The notes below the pieces were generated by a model. The model saw only the letters and a list, made by a program, of their open reading frames with translations, was not told the origin of the DNA and did not search any database. Both the position numbers and the translations under genes were made by a program. A stretch of 64,000 nt of DNA from Oligoflexia bacterium (GTDB taxonomy: Bacteria > Bdellovibrionota > Bdellovibrionia > Bdellovibrionales > Bdellovibrionaceae). Numbering within the stretch: position 1 is the first letter of the stretch; every line of letters starts with the position of its first letter. Shown here in pieces: positions 36,057 through 44,876 of this stretch. Location of the stretch: contig BOLD01000011.1 of NCBI GenBank assembly GCA_016861345.1, forward strand, positions 1-64,000, given 5' to 3'.

Positions 36057-37866
36057 AAAAATATTTGCGATACCAGGGCTCAGTTTTTTTCCAAAGCTCC
36101 ATCGGCCCATCTTCGGGGAAGATGTTAACACGAAAAATGGAATGGGGATTTTCAGGAAGATCCATTCCCCCAGTATCTGTATTGACAGCAAAAGAATAGC
36201 CAGCTTCTTTGCAGAGATCGGCAATGTGGGGGCTGGTGCTGCCAAAGGGATAAGCAAAAGTCGTCACTCGAATGCCAAGATCTTTTTCAAGTTTTTCTTT
36301 TGACGATTTCATTTGATCAAGAATTTCATCGTCCGACAATTCTGTCAGTCGGGCATGGTTAAAACCATGAGATCCAATTTCAAAAGCAGAATGGACCAGT
36401 TTCTGTTTCTCTTCAAGGGTCATCAATGGCTCACCACTTTGATCCCAGGTGTTTTCTGTGATTGTGTGATCAGCCAGAAGAAAAATATTTGCCTTCATTT
36501 TATATTTTTCAAGTAAAGGAAGGGCATTGGTCAAATTATCTTTGTAGCCATCGTCAAAGGTTAAAATTAAAGGGCGCTTTGGAAATTCAGAGTAAGGGCG
36601 CTTAAGATCCCAGAACTCTTTTAATTCAGAAAACCAAAGAGTACTTCTTTTTTGGTGAACAAAAAATTCAAGATGTTCTTCAAATTTTTCTTTCGTGACA
36701 AAGATACGATGAGGGGATTGGATCTGTGATTCTGGAATCTTATGATACATCAGGACTGGAATCCAGTCTGGGTGATGAAGGCGAAAAAGAGCAGCTTTAT
36801 AAACTTCCATAATTTCAGAGCAGACATGCTGGGGAGAGGTTTCTTTTTCGATCAGCGAGCGAAGTGTATTTCGTTCATTTTTCCATTCATGAATGTCTTT
36901 TTTGAAAAACAAAAGCACGTCATCAATGATTTCCATGGAGCTATAGTCATGAAATACTTTTTCAGAGCCAATATCTCCAAAATTGCTTTGCAATACTTGG
37001 GGAAAATACGGTGGCCGAACTAAACCCTCGTAGGCATATTCACCTAAAACGAAAGTGGCCCGACCCCGCAGTAAAGATTCCATGGCAATGCGTCCGGCTC
37101 CGATGACGGCGGTGTAGGATTTTAATTGCTCCGCAAGATGAGAAATGTGCCCTAAAAGCTGAAGTCGATCGGGATATTTTTTTTGAAGTTCAGTTAAGAT
37201 TTTTAAACACTCTGGACCAAACTTTTCAGGATGGGGAGTGATGATATCAATTTTAAGGTTGGAAATATTTGCCAACCAGACGTCCAGACACTCTTCGATG
37301 AGTTGCTTAATTCTCTGCCCTTTAGGGCCTGAGCTGCGACCGACAATTCCAAGATAAGGGTCGGTCGGGAGTTCTTCTAAAAAGGAGAAATTTTCAATTT
37401 GGATTGAGTTTCGAATAACTCGAATTTTGCGATGAGACATTTTAAAATCTTGAACCAGTGATTTTTTTAAGTTCTCACAGATAGCAATCACGAATGAACC
37501 ATAAATATCAAATAAGCGTTTTGACCATGAAAAGTGCTGTCGTCCATGAAGTGTAGAGATCAGGGCTGTCTTGGTGAAAAGTCTTGCCCAATAAGCATGA
37601 CGACAGGCGGCTCGAGAGTGGCAGTGAATCACATCAATTTTATTTTTAATGATAAAAGATCGAAGCTGAAGGATGTTAAACATTCTTTTCCAGAAGCTTG
37701 AGGTTGAAATTTCAAAAGACTGAAAAGTGCCAGAAAAGGACAGATGGATTTTGTCAGAGACAATAAAGACCTCATGTCCTGACCGAGATTGGTCATCGAC
37801 AAGAACTTTGGCGTAGGCCTCAGACCCAGTCAGTTCCACTTGGGATAAAACATGCAGAATTCTCAT
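36037..37866 (-). CDS. Glycosyltransferase (GT4-like) fused to polysaccharide deacetylase
   Basis: Residues 1-~365 look like a GT4/GT-B glycosyltransferase (MRILHVLSQVELTGSEAYA, DVIHCHSRAA, IVGRSSGPKG, GAGRIAMESLLRG). Residues ~375-609 form a CE4/NodB deacetylase: VLMYHK, TFDDGYKDN with the metal Asp pair, SHGFNHARL with H-x3-H, and FAYPFGST. One chain could make and deacetylate a surface glycan. The ATG at 37866 is preferred over an upstream TTG, because MRILHVLS is a typical GT4 start and a -35/-10 pair ends six bases before it. It is divergent from the next gene by only 47 bases. Confidence 0.85.
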   Translation of the reverse strand: MRILHVLSQVELTGSEAYAKVLVDDQSRSGHEVFIVSDKIHLSFSGTFQSFEISTSSFWKRMFNILQLRSFIIKNKIDVIHCHSRAACRHAYWARLFTKTALISTLHGRQHFSWSKRLFDIYGSFVIAICENLKKSLVQDFKMSHRKIRVIRNSIQIENFSFLEELPTDPYLGIVGRSSGPKGQRIKQLIEECLDVWLANISNLKIDIITPHPEKFGPECLKILTELQKKYPDRLQLLGHISHLAEQLKSYTAVIGAGRIAMESLLRGRATFVLGEYAYEGLVRPPYFPQVLQSNFGDIGSEKVFHDYSSMEIIDDVLLFFKKDIHEWKNERNTLRSLIEKETSPQHVCSEIMEVYKAALFRLHHPDWIPVLMYHKIPESQIQSPHRIFVTKEKFEEHLEFFVHQKRSTLWFSELKEFWDLKRPYSEFPKRPLILTFDDGYKDNLTNALPLLEKYKMKANIFLLADHTITENTWDQSGEPLMTLEEKQKLVHSAFEIGSHGFNHARLTELSDDEILDQMKSSKEKLEKDLGIRVTTFAYPFGSTSPHIADLCKEAGYSFAVNTDTGGMDLPENPHSIFRVNIFPEDGPMELWKKTEPWYRKYFFNKRGH

Positions 37867-37872
37867 AGTTAT

Positions 37873-37901
37873 GTTCTGCGTTATCGCTGGGCCTGTGTCA
37901 A
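37873..37901 (-). promoter_or_regulatory. Sigma-70-like promoter with perfect -35, possibly leaderless
   Basis: Minus strand: TTGACA, 17 bases, CAGAAC, then six bases to the ATG at 37866. The -35 is perfect but the -10 is weak (3 of 6). Confidence 0.35.
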
Positions 37902-37913
37902 TCAAGATGTACA

Positions 37914-38333
37914 ATGAAAGCTATGAAATACTTATTCATAACTTTAAGTTTAATTTTGGTATTCGGTCTTCAATCTCTAGCCGAGCAATCTGGCGGAAAA
38001 GTTGATCTTCCTCCTGATGTGATGTCGATTTCAGCAACACCTCGTCTGATACGAGAATCACCCTATGTAGAAATTTTCTTTAAAGAGCTACCAACCTCTT
38101 ATGTGTTATCAACATCAAGTTCTTATAATCAAATACTAAATGCTGTGGTCTCTGCCATGAAAGGGAAGCAGGCGGTGACTCTTTATGTGAATAAGAAAAC
38201 GAGATTGATTGTGGGAATGCCGGGATTGATTACTCCCACGGCATATAAAATGTACGAAGACGAACCAGAGCCTGAAAAAGATCAAAAAGGTGGAGAAGCT
38301 CCCTCAGCTGCTGGCGGAGCTCCGAAAAAATAA
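37914..38333 (+). CDS. Small exported protein of unknown function
   Basis: Signal peptide KYLFITLSLILVFGLQSLAEQ. The mature ~115 residues contain ISATPRLIRESPYVEIFFKELP and AVTLYVNKKTRLIVGMPGL, likely beta-rich, and end in a low-complexity Gly/Ala/Pro/Glu tail. No family is recognised. Two ATG codons (37914 and 37923) are possible; the second gives a slightly tighter signal peptide. It abuts the convergent ankyrin gene with no gap. Confidence 0.65.
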   Translation: MKAMKYLFITLSLILVFGLQSLAEQSGGKVDLPPDVMSISATPRLIRESPYVEIFFKELPTSYVLSTSSSYNQILNAVVSAMKGKQAVTLYVNKKTRLIVGMPGLITPTAYKMYEDEPEPEKDQKGGEAPSAAGGAPKK

Positions 38334-39065
38334 TTATTCGCAGACTTCTGAAAATTTTTGCCCTGGATTTAATCTTTCAGCACATGTGAGATAATTTAGC
38401 ATTTTTGTTCGATTGTATTTCTTGGCAAAGGTAATTGCAGACTCGGTGCCTTTTGTGATTTTCACATCGGCTCCAAGTCGTAACAAATGGATAACAACTT
38501 CTTGTTGATCTGTGAGAACACTCATCATGAGTGGAGTATTGACATTATTTTCTCCATTGACTGCATTGCCATCAATATTGGCGCCCTTCGAGGTTAAATA
38601 TTTTACGATTCGAATATGTCCTTGGTAGGCGGCATAAGATAGTGGTGTGTAGGAACCAATATCGTTTTCAAGGTTTGCCCCAGCCTGAACAAGAAGTTGC
38701 ACGGCCTTTTCGTGTTGTTTGTAACCAGGCTCATAGGACCCATCTTCATCTTTAAAAAAAGAAGCAAGCATCAGAGCTGTTTCATTGACGGGTGTTTTTG
38801 CGTTCAGATCGGCTTTGTGATTGATCAGGTAGGTGAGAACTTTTAACGAGGCAGATCTTGCGGCTAGGGTAATTAGAGGTGCTCCTTTTCCATAACCGGG
38901 TGCGGGAATCTTCTCATTTATGCTGATTTGTCCGGACTCAACTAAGGATGCAATAGTTGAAACATTATCCATCTCAATGGCATTATTAACGCTTGTTGGG
39001 TCATAAGCTTTTGAGGACGTGCAGATCAAGAGAAGGGGAAGTGTTTTTAAGAGAAGTGTTTTCAT
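38334..39065 (-). CDS. Exported ankyrin-repeat protein
   Basis: Signal peptide KTLLLKTLPLLLICTSSKAYD. About five ankyrin repeats follow, seen in APLITLAARSASLKVLTYLI, ETALMLASFFKD, TPLSYAAYQGHIRIVKYL and TPLMMSVLTDQQEVVIHLL. A C-terminal pair of cysteines could form a disulfide. Exported ankyrin proteins often bind other proteins in the periplasm; the partner is unknown. The start overlaps the stop of the REC-cNMP gene by four bases, so the two are co-translated. Confidence 0.85.
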   Translation of the reverse strand: MKTLLLKTLPLLLICTSSKAYDPTSVNNAIEMDNVSTIASLVESGQISINEKIPAPGYGKGAPLITLAARSASLKVLTYLINHKADLNAKTPVNETALMLASFFKDEDGSYEPGYKQHEKAVQLLVQAGANLENDIGSYTPLSYAAYQGHIRIVKYLTSKGANIDGNAVNGENNVNTPLMMSVLTDQQEVVIHLLRLGADVKITKGTESAITFAKKYNRTKMLNYLTCAERLNPGQKFSEVCE

Positions 39066-39820
39066 GAGTCTCCTAGTATGTTTTTATTAGCGTTTTTTAA
39101 TCTTTTCGATAGCGTTGACATCAAAGCTTTCGACCAGGCAGGACGTTGAAATAGGATGTGCTCAAGGGTTCCAATAGGGACTTCGATTAACTCACAGTCT
39201 GTCAGCGCTTCAACATTGGCCGATCGAGGTTCTCCGTTGATAAAGGCCATTTCACCGACGAACTCACCAGTTTCAATGTACCCCAGAGTAACCTCTTTTG
39301 ATTCTTCAAGGTGATAGGCTCTTAATTTTCCTCTTCGAACAATGTAAACATAATCGGCTTTGTCGCCCTCTCGGATCAGTAGATCCTTTGGACTGAGAAA
39401 TCGGAGATAATATTCAGCTACGTCACCGTGAGAAACAAAATTTAAGGCTTTATTGAGACATCGAACAAATTCGGATTCATTACTTGAGCTGTCAAGCATT
39501 TGAATTTTGTTTGTAACAACATGATCAAGATACTGATCTGTGTCGGGGATAGAGGTAATAATAATTGCAGTTTTTTCTAAATCTCTATTTTCTAAAATCA
39601 ATTCGATTAAGCGAGGACCATTAATTTTAGCAAGTTCATAATCCGTGATGATAATATGCGGTGGCACATTGGTCATTTTTGACGAGGCTTCACCTCCATC
39701 GGTGGCAGCGAATATCCTCGCTCCCGAAAGATGCTTATTAATAACATTGGCATAAAGTTCCTGACGTTTTTTGTCAGGTGTCACCAAAAGAATGTCTTTT
39801 CTTAACTCAAGGTCTGCCAT
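39062..39820 (-). CDS. Degenerate receiver domain fused to a cyclic-nucleotide-binding domain
   Basis: Residues 1-~125 are receiver-like with a possible phospho-acceptor in IIITDYEL. The acidic pair usually near the N terminus is reduced to VTPD, and the conserved C-terminal Lys-Pro is missing, so phosphorylation may be lost. Residues ~140-250 form a cNMP-binding fold (LLIREGDKADYVYIVRRGKL, GEFVGEMAFINGEPRSANVEA). There is no DNA-binding domain. ATG 39820 is supported by TTTACA-N17-TCTAAT ending six bases upstream. Earlier in-frame ATG codons have neither a promoter nor a ribosome binding site. Confidence 0.82.
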   Translation of the reverse strand: MADLELRKDILLVTPDKKRQELYANVINKHLSGARIFAATDGGEASSKMTNVPPHIIITDYELAKINGPRLIELILENRDLEKTAIIITSIPDTDQYLDHVVTNKIQMLDSSSNESEFVRCLNKALNFVSHGDVAEYYLRFLSPKDLLIREGDKADYVYIVRRGKLRAYHLEESKEVTLGYIETGEFVGEMAFINGEPRSANVEALTDCELIEVPIGTLEHILFQRPAWSKALMSTLSKRLKNANKNILGDS

Positions 39821-39826
39821 TCTTTT

Positions 39827-39855
39827 ATTAGACAGAGAAAATGTTCGTTTGTAAA
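39827..39855 (-). promoter_or_regulatory. Sigma-70-like promoter, probably leaderless
   Basis: Minus strand: TTTACA (5 of 6), 17 bases, TCTAAT (5 of 6), then six bases to the ATG at 39820. This is one of the strongest promoter matches in the window and fixes that start. Confidence 0.55.
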
Positions 39856-39860
39856 ACATA

Positions 39861-39889
39861 TTGCATTGCATTGGTAATTGGAGTTTAAT
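39861..39889 (+). promoter_or_regulatory. Sigma-70-like promoter of the beta-CASP gene
   Basis: TTGCAT, 17 bases, TTTAAT (5 of 6), then six bases to the ATG at 39896. It is divergent from the promoter at 39827-39855, and both geometries predict leaderless mRNAs. Confidence 0.45.
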
Positions 39890-39895
39890 CCGATT

Positions 39896-41275
39896 ATGAA
39901 AATTCAATTTTTGGGTGCTAATGGGGTCGTCACAGGTAGTAAAACTCTTTTGACCTACAATGGGCATCGTATCTTAGTTGATTGCGGCTTATTTCAGGGG
40001 CCAAAAGAAATTCGAGATCAAAATTGGGCTCCCTTTCCAGATGCAAAAAGTATTGATGCGGTGATTTTGACACATGCTCATATAGATCACTCAGGTTTTT
40101 TACCTCGGTTAGTTAAAGAGGGATTTCGTGGACGAGTTTATTCGACTGAGGCAACTCAAGATTTATGCAAAATCATGCTTCCTGATTCTGCCTATCTTCA
40201 GGAGGAAGATGCTTTTTTTGCCAATAAGACAAAGTACTCACATCATGATCTAGCCTTACCACTTTATACACACGAAGACGCAGAAAAGGCACTTAAGCTT
40301 TTTTATGCTCTACCGTGGCAAAAATGGACTGAATTGTATCCGGGATTCAGTTTTCGATTCATACGTGCTGGTCACATCTTAGGTTCTTCTCTTGCGCAGA
40401 TTAGTTTTCAAAAGGAGAACGAAACAAAGATACTGACTTTTTCTGGAGATCTCGGGAATGGTCGCTCATTTATCATCCATGAACCTGAATATATTTCAGA
40501 GACAGATTATCTTGTCATGGAAGCGACATATGGAGATCGCGTCCAGGATAAGACCAATCCCATTGAAGAAATTGGGGAGATCATTCAGAAGGTTATTGGA
40601 CGTGGTGGAACTTTGATTATTCCAGCTTTTGCTGTAGGAAGAACTCAAGAAATTCTTTATATTATTCACCAGCTTGAGAAAAATGGACGAATATCAAAAG
40701 TACCTGTTTATCTTGATAGCCCTATGGCGCAAAACGTGACGCAGTTGTATTTGCATCATCAAGATGAATTAAAAACAGAAGTTAAAGGTGATCACGTTTT
40801 TTCAGTTCTGAATCCCTACCAATTTCATGAGGTCACATCACCAGATGATTCTATGCTCTTGTGTATGAATACAGACCCCAAAGTTGTCATTTCAGCAGCA
40901 GGTATGCTTACAGGTGGGCGCATCTTACATCATTTAAAAGCTAAGCTTCCTGATGAAAAAAGTGGAGTTCTCTTTGTCGGGTATCAAGCGCAGGGAACTA
41001 AGGGATTACTGCTTAAAAATGGACTTCGACAGATAAGAATCCATCATCAAAATGTTGATGTTGAAGCTGAAATCTTTTCAATTGAAAGTTTATCTGCTCA
41101 TGCTGATTCAAATGATATTATTGATTGGATGAGACATTTGCGCAGAAAGCCAAACCAAGTCTATTTAAATCATGGGGAAACGAACCCACTTTTTGCACTT
41201 AAGTACAGGATTGAAAACGAACTACAGTTTCAAGTAACAATTCCAGGACCAGGTCAAGAATTCATCTTGGACTAA
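39896..41275 (+). CDS. Metallo-beta-lactamase/beta-CASP RNA-processing nuclease
   Basis: Cytoplasmic zinc nuclease of the CPSF/RNase J-like group. The metallo-beta-lactamase core has THAHIDHSG (HxHxDH), GHILGSS and SGDLG. The beta-CASP insert has LDSPMA, ISAAGMLTGGRILHHL and a C-terminal SAHADSNDIIDW. At 460 residues it matches the exonuclease-like branch. Its RNA substrate is unknown. The hemerythrin gene follows about 53 bases later. Confidence 0.9.
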   Translation: MKIQFLGANGVVTGSKTLLTYNGHRILVDCGLFQGPKEIRDQNWAPFPDAKSIDAVILTHAHIDHSGFLPRLVKEGFRGRVYSTEATQDLCKIMLPDSAYLQEEDAFFANKTKYSHHDLALPLYTHEDAEKALKLFYALPWQKWTELYPGFSFRFIRAGHILGSSLAQISFQKENETKILTFSGDLGNGRSFIIHEPEYISETDYLVMEATYGDRVQDKTNPIEEIGEIIQKVIGRGGTLIIPAFAVGRTQEILYIIHQLEKNGRISKVPVYLDSPMAQNVTQLYLHHQDELKTEVKGDHVFSVLNPYQFHEVTSPDDSMLLCMNTDPKVVISAAGMLTGGRILHHLKAKLPDEKSGVLFVGYQAQGTKGLLLKNGLRQIRIHHQNVDVEAEIFSIESLSAHADSNDIIDWMRHLRRKPNQVYLNHGETNPLFALKYRIENELQFQVTIPGPGQEFILD

Positions 41276-41328
41276 AAATCGGCCTGAGGTATCATTTTCA
41301 AAGTAATGAGATATAGGCTGAGGTGCTT

Positions 41329-41763
41329 ATGAAGAATTATTTACCATGGAAAGAAGAGTATCGAACGGGAATTAAATCAGTTGATAGCCAACACCAGCAG
41401 CTATTTCAGATCATCAATGATCTCATTGGTGCCATACATGACTCCAATTCTTCTAAAGAAGTTCTTAATAAAGCCATTCAGAAAATGATGGAATATACTG
41501 AGTTTCATTTTAAGCATGAAGAAGAAATCTTTCGCGCCTATCAATATCCTTCAGCCGATGATCATCATCAAAAGCACGAGTTGTTTAAGAAAACGGTTCA
41601 GGATTTATTTGAGAAGAATCAAACTCAAGAAATGATGAAGACAGCAGTCTTAGCCATACTCAAGGATTGGTGGCTCAAGCATATTCTTGTTGAAGATATG
41701 ACTTATGCTCCCTTTATTAAATCTAAAGGTGAGAAAATTGGCTTAACAGAATTTGACCAGTAG
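41329..41763 (+). CDS. Bacteriohemerythrin
   Basis: A 144-residue four-helix di-iron protein that binds oxygen. Ligands in order are H22 (DSQHQQ), H60 and E64 (HFKHEEE), H79 or H80 and H83 (DDHHQKH), H118 and D123 (WLKHILVED). All are present. ATG 41329 follows GAGG by five bases. It may supply or buffer oxygen, or sense it. The adjacent beta-CASP nuclease and the LTA-synthase-like protein give no shared pathway. Confidence 0.92.
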   Translation: MKNYLPWKEEYRTGIKSVDSQHQQLFQIINDLIGAIHDSNSSKEVLNKAIQKMMEYTEFHFKHEEEIFRAYQYPSADDHHQKHELFKKTVQDLFEKNQTQEMMKTAVLAILKDWWLKHILVEDMTYAPFIKSKGEKIGLTEFDQ

Positions 41764-41800
41764 AGTGAACTGAATTATATCTCCACGCGGAGATGAAGAG

Positions 41801-44491
41801 ATGTTATTTAAAGGTTTTCGAACCAAAATCGACTCTGATTTTGCGACCGCTCTGACGATTGCGGCTTCACATTTTTTCTTACTTTTATTGTTGCAAATCG
41901 AGAGTTATTTTTTATTTCTTTTTAAGAAGGAAGACGGATTAAAAGAAATTTTTAGATTTCTATCGGATTTTTCTCTAGGTCAGTTCGGGGCATTATTCAT
42001 TTCTATTTTATTGGCGTTTTTGTTCTTTGTTTTAAAGAAAAACCGTTTTACTCGAGTTCTCATTTTTACTTCACTTTTTTTTCTGAATTTTTATTTACTT
42101 GTTGATCAAATGATATTTCGACTATTTTTTAAACACTTTCGACCATCATTAAACGAGGGAAGATTTATTCCTGAAAAGCAAATGTATAGTACCTTTATTG
42201 ATGAAATTGATCTTCGATTTTTAGTGAATTTTGCTGTCTTGATTTTGCTGACCTCTATTTTATATTTAAATATCATTCAGCAGAGATTATTTTTTTGGCA
42301 AAGACTCATTCGTTTTCCGCGAAAAACATACATAGCTGGATTAAGTGCTTACTTCATTTTTAGTGGGGCATATTATCATTTTAGCGATATTCACGATTTA
42401 TTTCAACATCCTATTGTATCACTATTTGAACAACGAAGTGATTTTCAAAAAGATAATGCAAAGCCTCGATATTTATCTCAAGATCTGTATCAAGTGACTT
42501 TTTCAGAAGGGCAATCAGATGGTCATCTTGAGAAAGATATTCGAAAAACGTTGGAGCAATTTCAAAAGAATCATAAAAAACCAAATATTCTATTGATCGT
42601 ATTAGAGTCAGTGGGATCTGATTTATTATTTAGTAATGATGGGGATCTATCTCCAGAGGTTACTCCCTTTCTACATAGCTTACGTCAGAAAAGTTTATAT
42701 TTTCCTACGCTATATGCCATTCATCCGACAACATCACTTTCACATGTGTCCTTACAGACTGGTGGATATGGCTTGACTTGGGGAAATATCTTTATTGGCC
42801 TAGATCATCCTTATGTTGATCAAACATTGCCTTCTCAGTTTAAAGAGAGTGGTTATGCTACAGCTATGATCTCCTCAGGAACCTTGCATGATGGGAATTT
42901 GAATTCATTTTATCGACATTTAAAATATGATTATCATTTTGATTTTGGTGATCAAAAAGCGGATTTTAAAAATGTTTATCAAAATGGACCATGGGGAGGT
43001 CATGATGATCTCCTATGGACTCAGTTGGAGAAGTTTTTAGACACGAATCGCACGATGGCAAGACAACCATTTTTTGCCCAACTGACCACGATTTCCACTC
43101 ATTATCCCTACGTTGTACCTCAAGGATTTAAAGGGATAAGACATGGAAAAACAGATTATGAAAAGTTTGTGAATTCATTAAAATATACTGATGAGGTGAT
43201 TTCAAAAATATTTTCATCATTGTCTAAAATGAATCGTCTTGAAAACACACTTATATTTATCACAGGCGATCACGGTGAAGCCTTTGGTGATATCCATCGA
43301 AATAATCTGCTCCACAACCAGGCGATCTATGATGAGAATATTAAAAGCTTTTTAATAGCTATTGACCCTCAAGGAAAGTTTAGTGGACCCCTTGTGTCTT
43401 CAATTGTTGCTACAAATGGAGACATTATGCCGACGTTGCTCAGTTTAGCAGGAATTAAGCCACCAAAAGTATTGGGGCAAGATATATCGTCTCCTCAGTT
43501 TGAGCCCAGGAGAGTTTTTTTTCACAAAAAGACATATCCTGCGCAGTGTGGTTTAAGAGATGGAAAATGGAAATTTTTCTATAATATTGAAGAAATAGAT
43601 CATCAAAATGCTCAACTTTTTAATTTAGAAGTCGATTCTGGTGAGCAGAAGAATGTAGCGGAGATGTATCCTGATTTTGTACAGAAATTTAAAGATATCT
43701 GTAGTCATTGGTATTATGCAATGGAAGATGAATTTCACCGTCGAACCAAGAGGGAAGAAGGCTCTGTTGTAGAAATGGCAAGAGGCTCCGGAAAACCAAC
43801 TGCCTTTAGAATAGTTGTGCGTGATGATCAGGATGTTTTTCATGAAATGAAATCACCACGTCCTTATGAAAGGTTGATGTTCCAAACCACGTGGGAAGAA
43901 TCCAGAGAAGATAAAGAAATTACCTACCTCGTCACTTCTCCGACGGGGCTGAAATATCAGGCCACTCAAACAAAATATACAGATTGGGTATATTTAAATG
44001 TCTATATTCCTGTTCCACTGCCATTAGAGGTGGGAAAGTGGACAGTTCAGATTAATCATAAGGATACTGAATTGATCAAACGAGAGTTTACTGTACATGA
44101 AGAGTGGTCGGATCAGATCCTAAAAAAAGAAGGTCCTGGTCCATTAATGGCAGTATTAGGAAGACAAGATAAGTACTCATTTTTTCACCAGGCGGATGGT
44201 GTCAAGCTGCAAAGAATTAATCCATATCAGGAAGATCTTAGAGTTAATGCTTTATGGTCTCCATATTCAACCACAAAAAAGGTGAGATTAGAGTGGAGCT
44301 CTCCAAGAAAAGTGGAAAGTGCTTACGATTTTACCCTGCAGCCCGGTTGGGCCAACACATATAATTATTTATCCATCCCAAGACCATTGCTCAATGGCAA
44401 ATGGACTCTTAAAATTAAAGATGGAGACCATGAAATGCTCACGAAGCACTTTGTTGTCGATCCGGAAGCTCCACTTTTGGGTGATAATTGA
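41801..44491 (+). CDS. LTA-synthase-like membrane sulfatase-fold enzyme with C-terminal beta-sandwich
   Basis: About five transmembrane helices lie in residues 15-195. The catalytic domain of the alkaline phosphatase/sulfatase superfamily follows: metal Glu E269 in IVLESVGSD, likely nucleophile Thr in HPTTSLSH (310/311), and TGDHGEAFGD with metal Asp/His. The layout matches phosphoglycerol or phosphoethanolamine transferases acting in the periplasm. A C-terminal extension from about residue 640 to 896 is beta-rich and unlike classical LtaS. The polymer or lipid modified is unknown. Confidence 0.85.
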   Translation: MLFKGFRTKIDSDFATALTIAASHFFLLLLLQIESYFLFLFKKEDGLKEIFRFLSDFSLGQFGALFISILLAFLFFVLKKNRFTRVLIFTSLFFLNFYLLVDQMIFRLFFKHFRPSLNEGRFIPEKQMYSTFIDEIDLRFLVNFAVLILLTSILYLNIIQQRLFFWQRLIRFPRKTYIAGLSAYFIFSGAYYHFSDIHDLFQHPIVSLFEQRSDFQKDNAKPRYLSQDLYQVTFSEGQSDGHLEKDIRKTLEQFQKNHKKPNILLIVLESVGSDLLFSNDGDLSPEVTPFLHSLRQKSLYFPTLYAIHPTTSLSHVSLQTGGYGLTWGNIFIGLDHPYVDQTLPSQFKESGYATAMISSGTLHDGNLNSFYRHLKYDYHFDFGDQKADFKNVYQNGPWGGHDDLLWTQLEKFLDTNRTMARQPFFAQLTTISTHYPYVVPQGFKGIRHGKTDYEKFVNSLKYTDEVISKIFSSLSKMNRLENTLIFITGDHGEAFGDIHRNNLLHNQAIYDENIKSFLIAIDPQGKFSGPLVSSIVATNGDIMPTLLSLAGIKPPKVLGQDISSPQFEPRRVFFHKKTYPAQCGLRDGKWKFFYNIEEIDHQNAQLFNLEVDSGEQKNVAEMYPDFVQKFKDICSHWYYAMEDEFHRRTKREEGSVVEMARGSGKPTAFRIVVRDDQDVFHEMKSPRPYERLMFQTTWEESREDKEITYLVTSPTGLKYQATQTKYTDWVYLNVYIPVPLPLEVGKWTVQINHKDTELIKREFTVHEEWSDQILKKEGPGPLMAVLGRQDKYSFFHQADGVKLQRINPYQEDLRVNALWSPYSTTKKVRLEWSSPRKVESAYDFTLQPGWANTYNYLSIPRPLLNGKWTLKIKDGDHEMLTKHFVVDPEAPLLGDN

Positions 44492-44655
44492 TATAGATTG
44501 ATTCAATTTTTTAAAGAGATGTCTCAAAAAATGAGCTGTTTATTATTGAAACACTCAAATCGATAAATACAAATACTTAGAAGCCAAAAAAGATATTTTT
44601 CTTCTTGTGTAATCTGGAGAAGCTAGAATGATTTATCGAGCGAAAGGAGAGCTGC

Positions 44656-44742
44656 ATGAGTTATCAAGTCGAACGTAAGGTTGTCTTTCTTTTTGTCTGC
44701 ATGAGTATTGGTTTTTTTATCTATTCAATTTTGAAAGTGTAG
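44656..44742 (+). CDS. 28-residue membrane peptide
   Basis: ATG at 44656 with AAGGAG six bases upstream, ending in TAG. The peptide begins MSYQVERK, has one hydrophobic helix (VVFLFVCMSIGFFIYSIL) and ends KV. Positive N-terminal charge suggests the C terminus faces the periplasm. Such small single-helix proteins often stabilise larger membrane complexes, but no partner can be named. The strong ribosome binding site and clean helix are the case for it being real. Confidence 0.55.
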   Translation: MSYQVERKVVFLFVCMSIGFFIYSILKV

Positions 44743-44829
44743 ATAAGGACGGGTTTTTGATTTTGTAGGCTATTACATAATCTAGTTTTTTTGAACTTTT
44801 GTCCTCCCTTGAGCTTTTTAGTATCAGAA

Positions 44830-44870
44830 AGTGACCTCGTGATGAGCGCGCACGAAGTGAGGCTGTCACT
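44830..44870 (-). terminator. Candidate stem-loop terminator of the Cys-rich gene
   Basis: AGTGAC pairs with GTCACT as the outer stem, with CGTG/CACG pairing inside. It lies just downstream of the Cys-rich gene stop at 44877 on the minus strand. The following T-run is short (TTTCTG), so termination is uncertain. Confidence 0.35.
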
Positions 44871-44876
44871 GTACAT

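Larger units (their letters stand above)
44492..44876. other. 385-base region between the LTA-synthase-like gene and the Cys-rich gene
   Basis: It contains the 28-residue membrane peptide gene at 44656-44742 and a stem-loop at 44830-44870. I see no other supported gene. Confidence 0.55.

Noticed and set aside
41781-41792. Small CTCC/GGAG hairpin before the LTA-synthase-like gene
   Set aside because: Only four base pairs; its GGAG could instead be part of a ribosome binding site.
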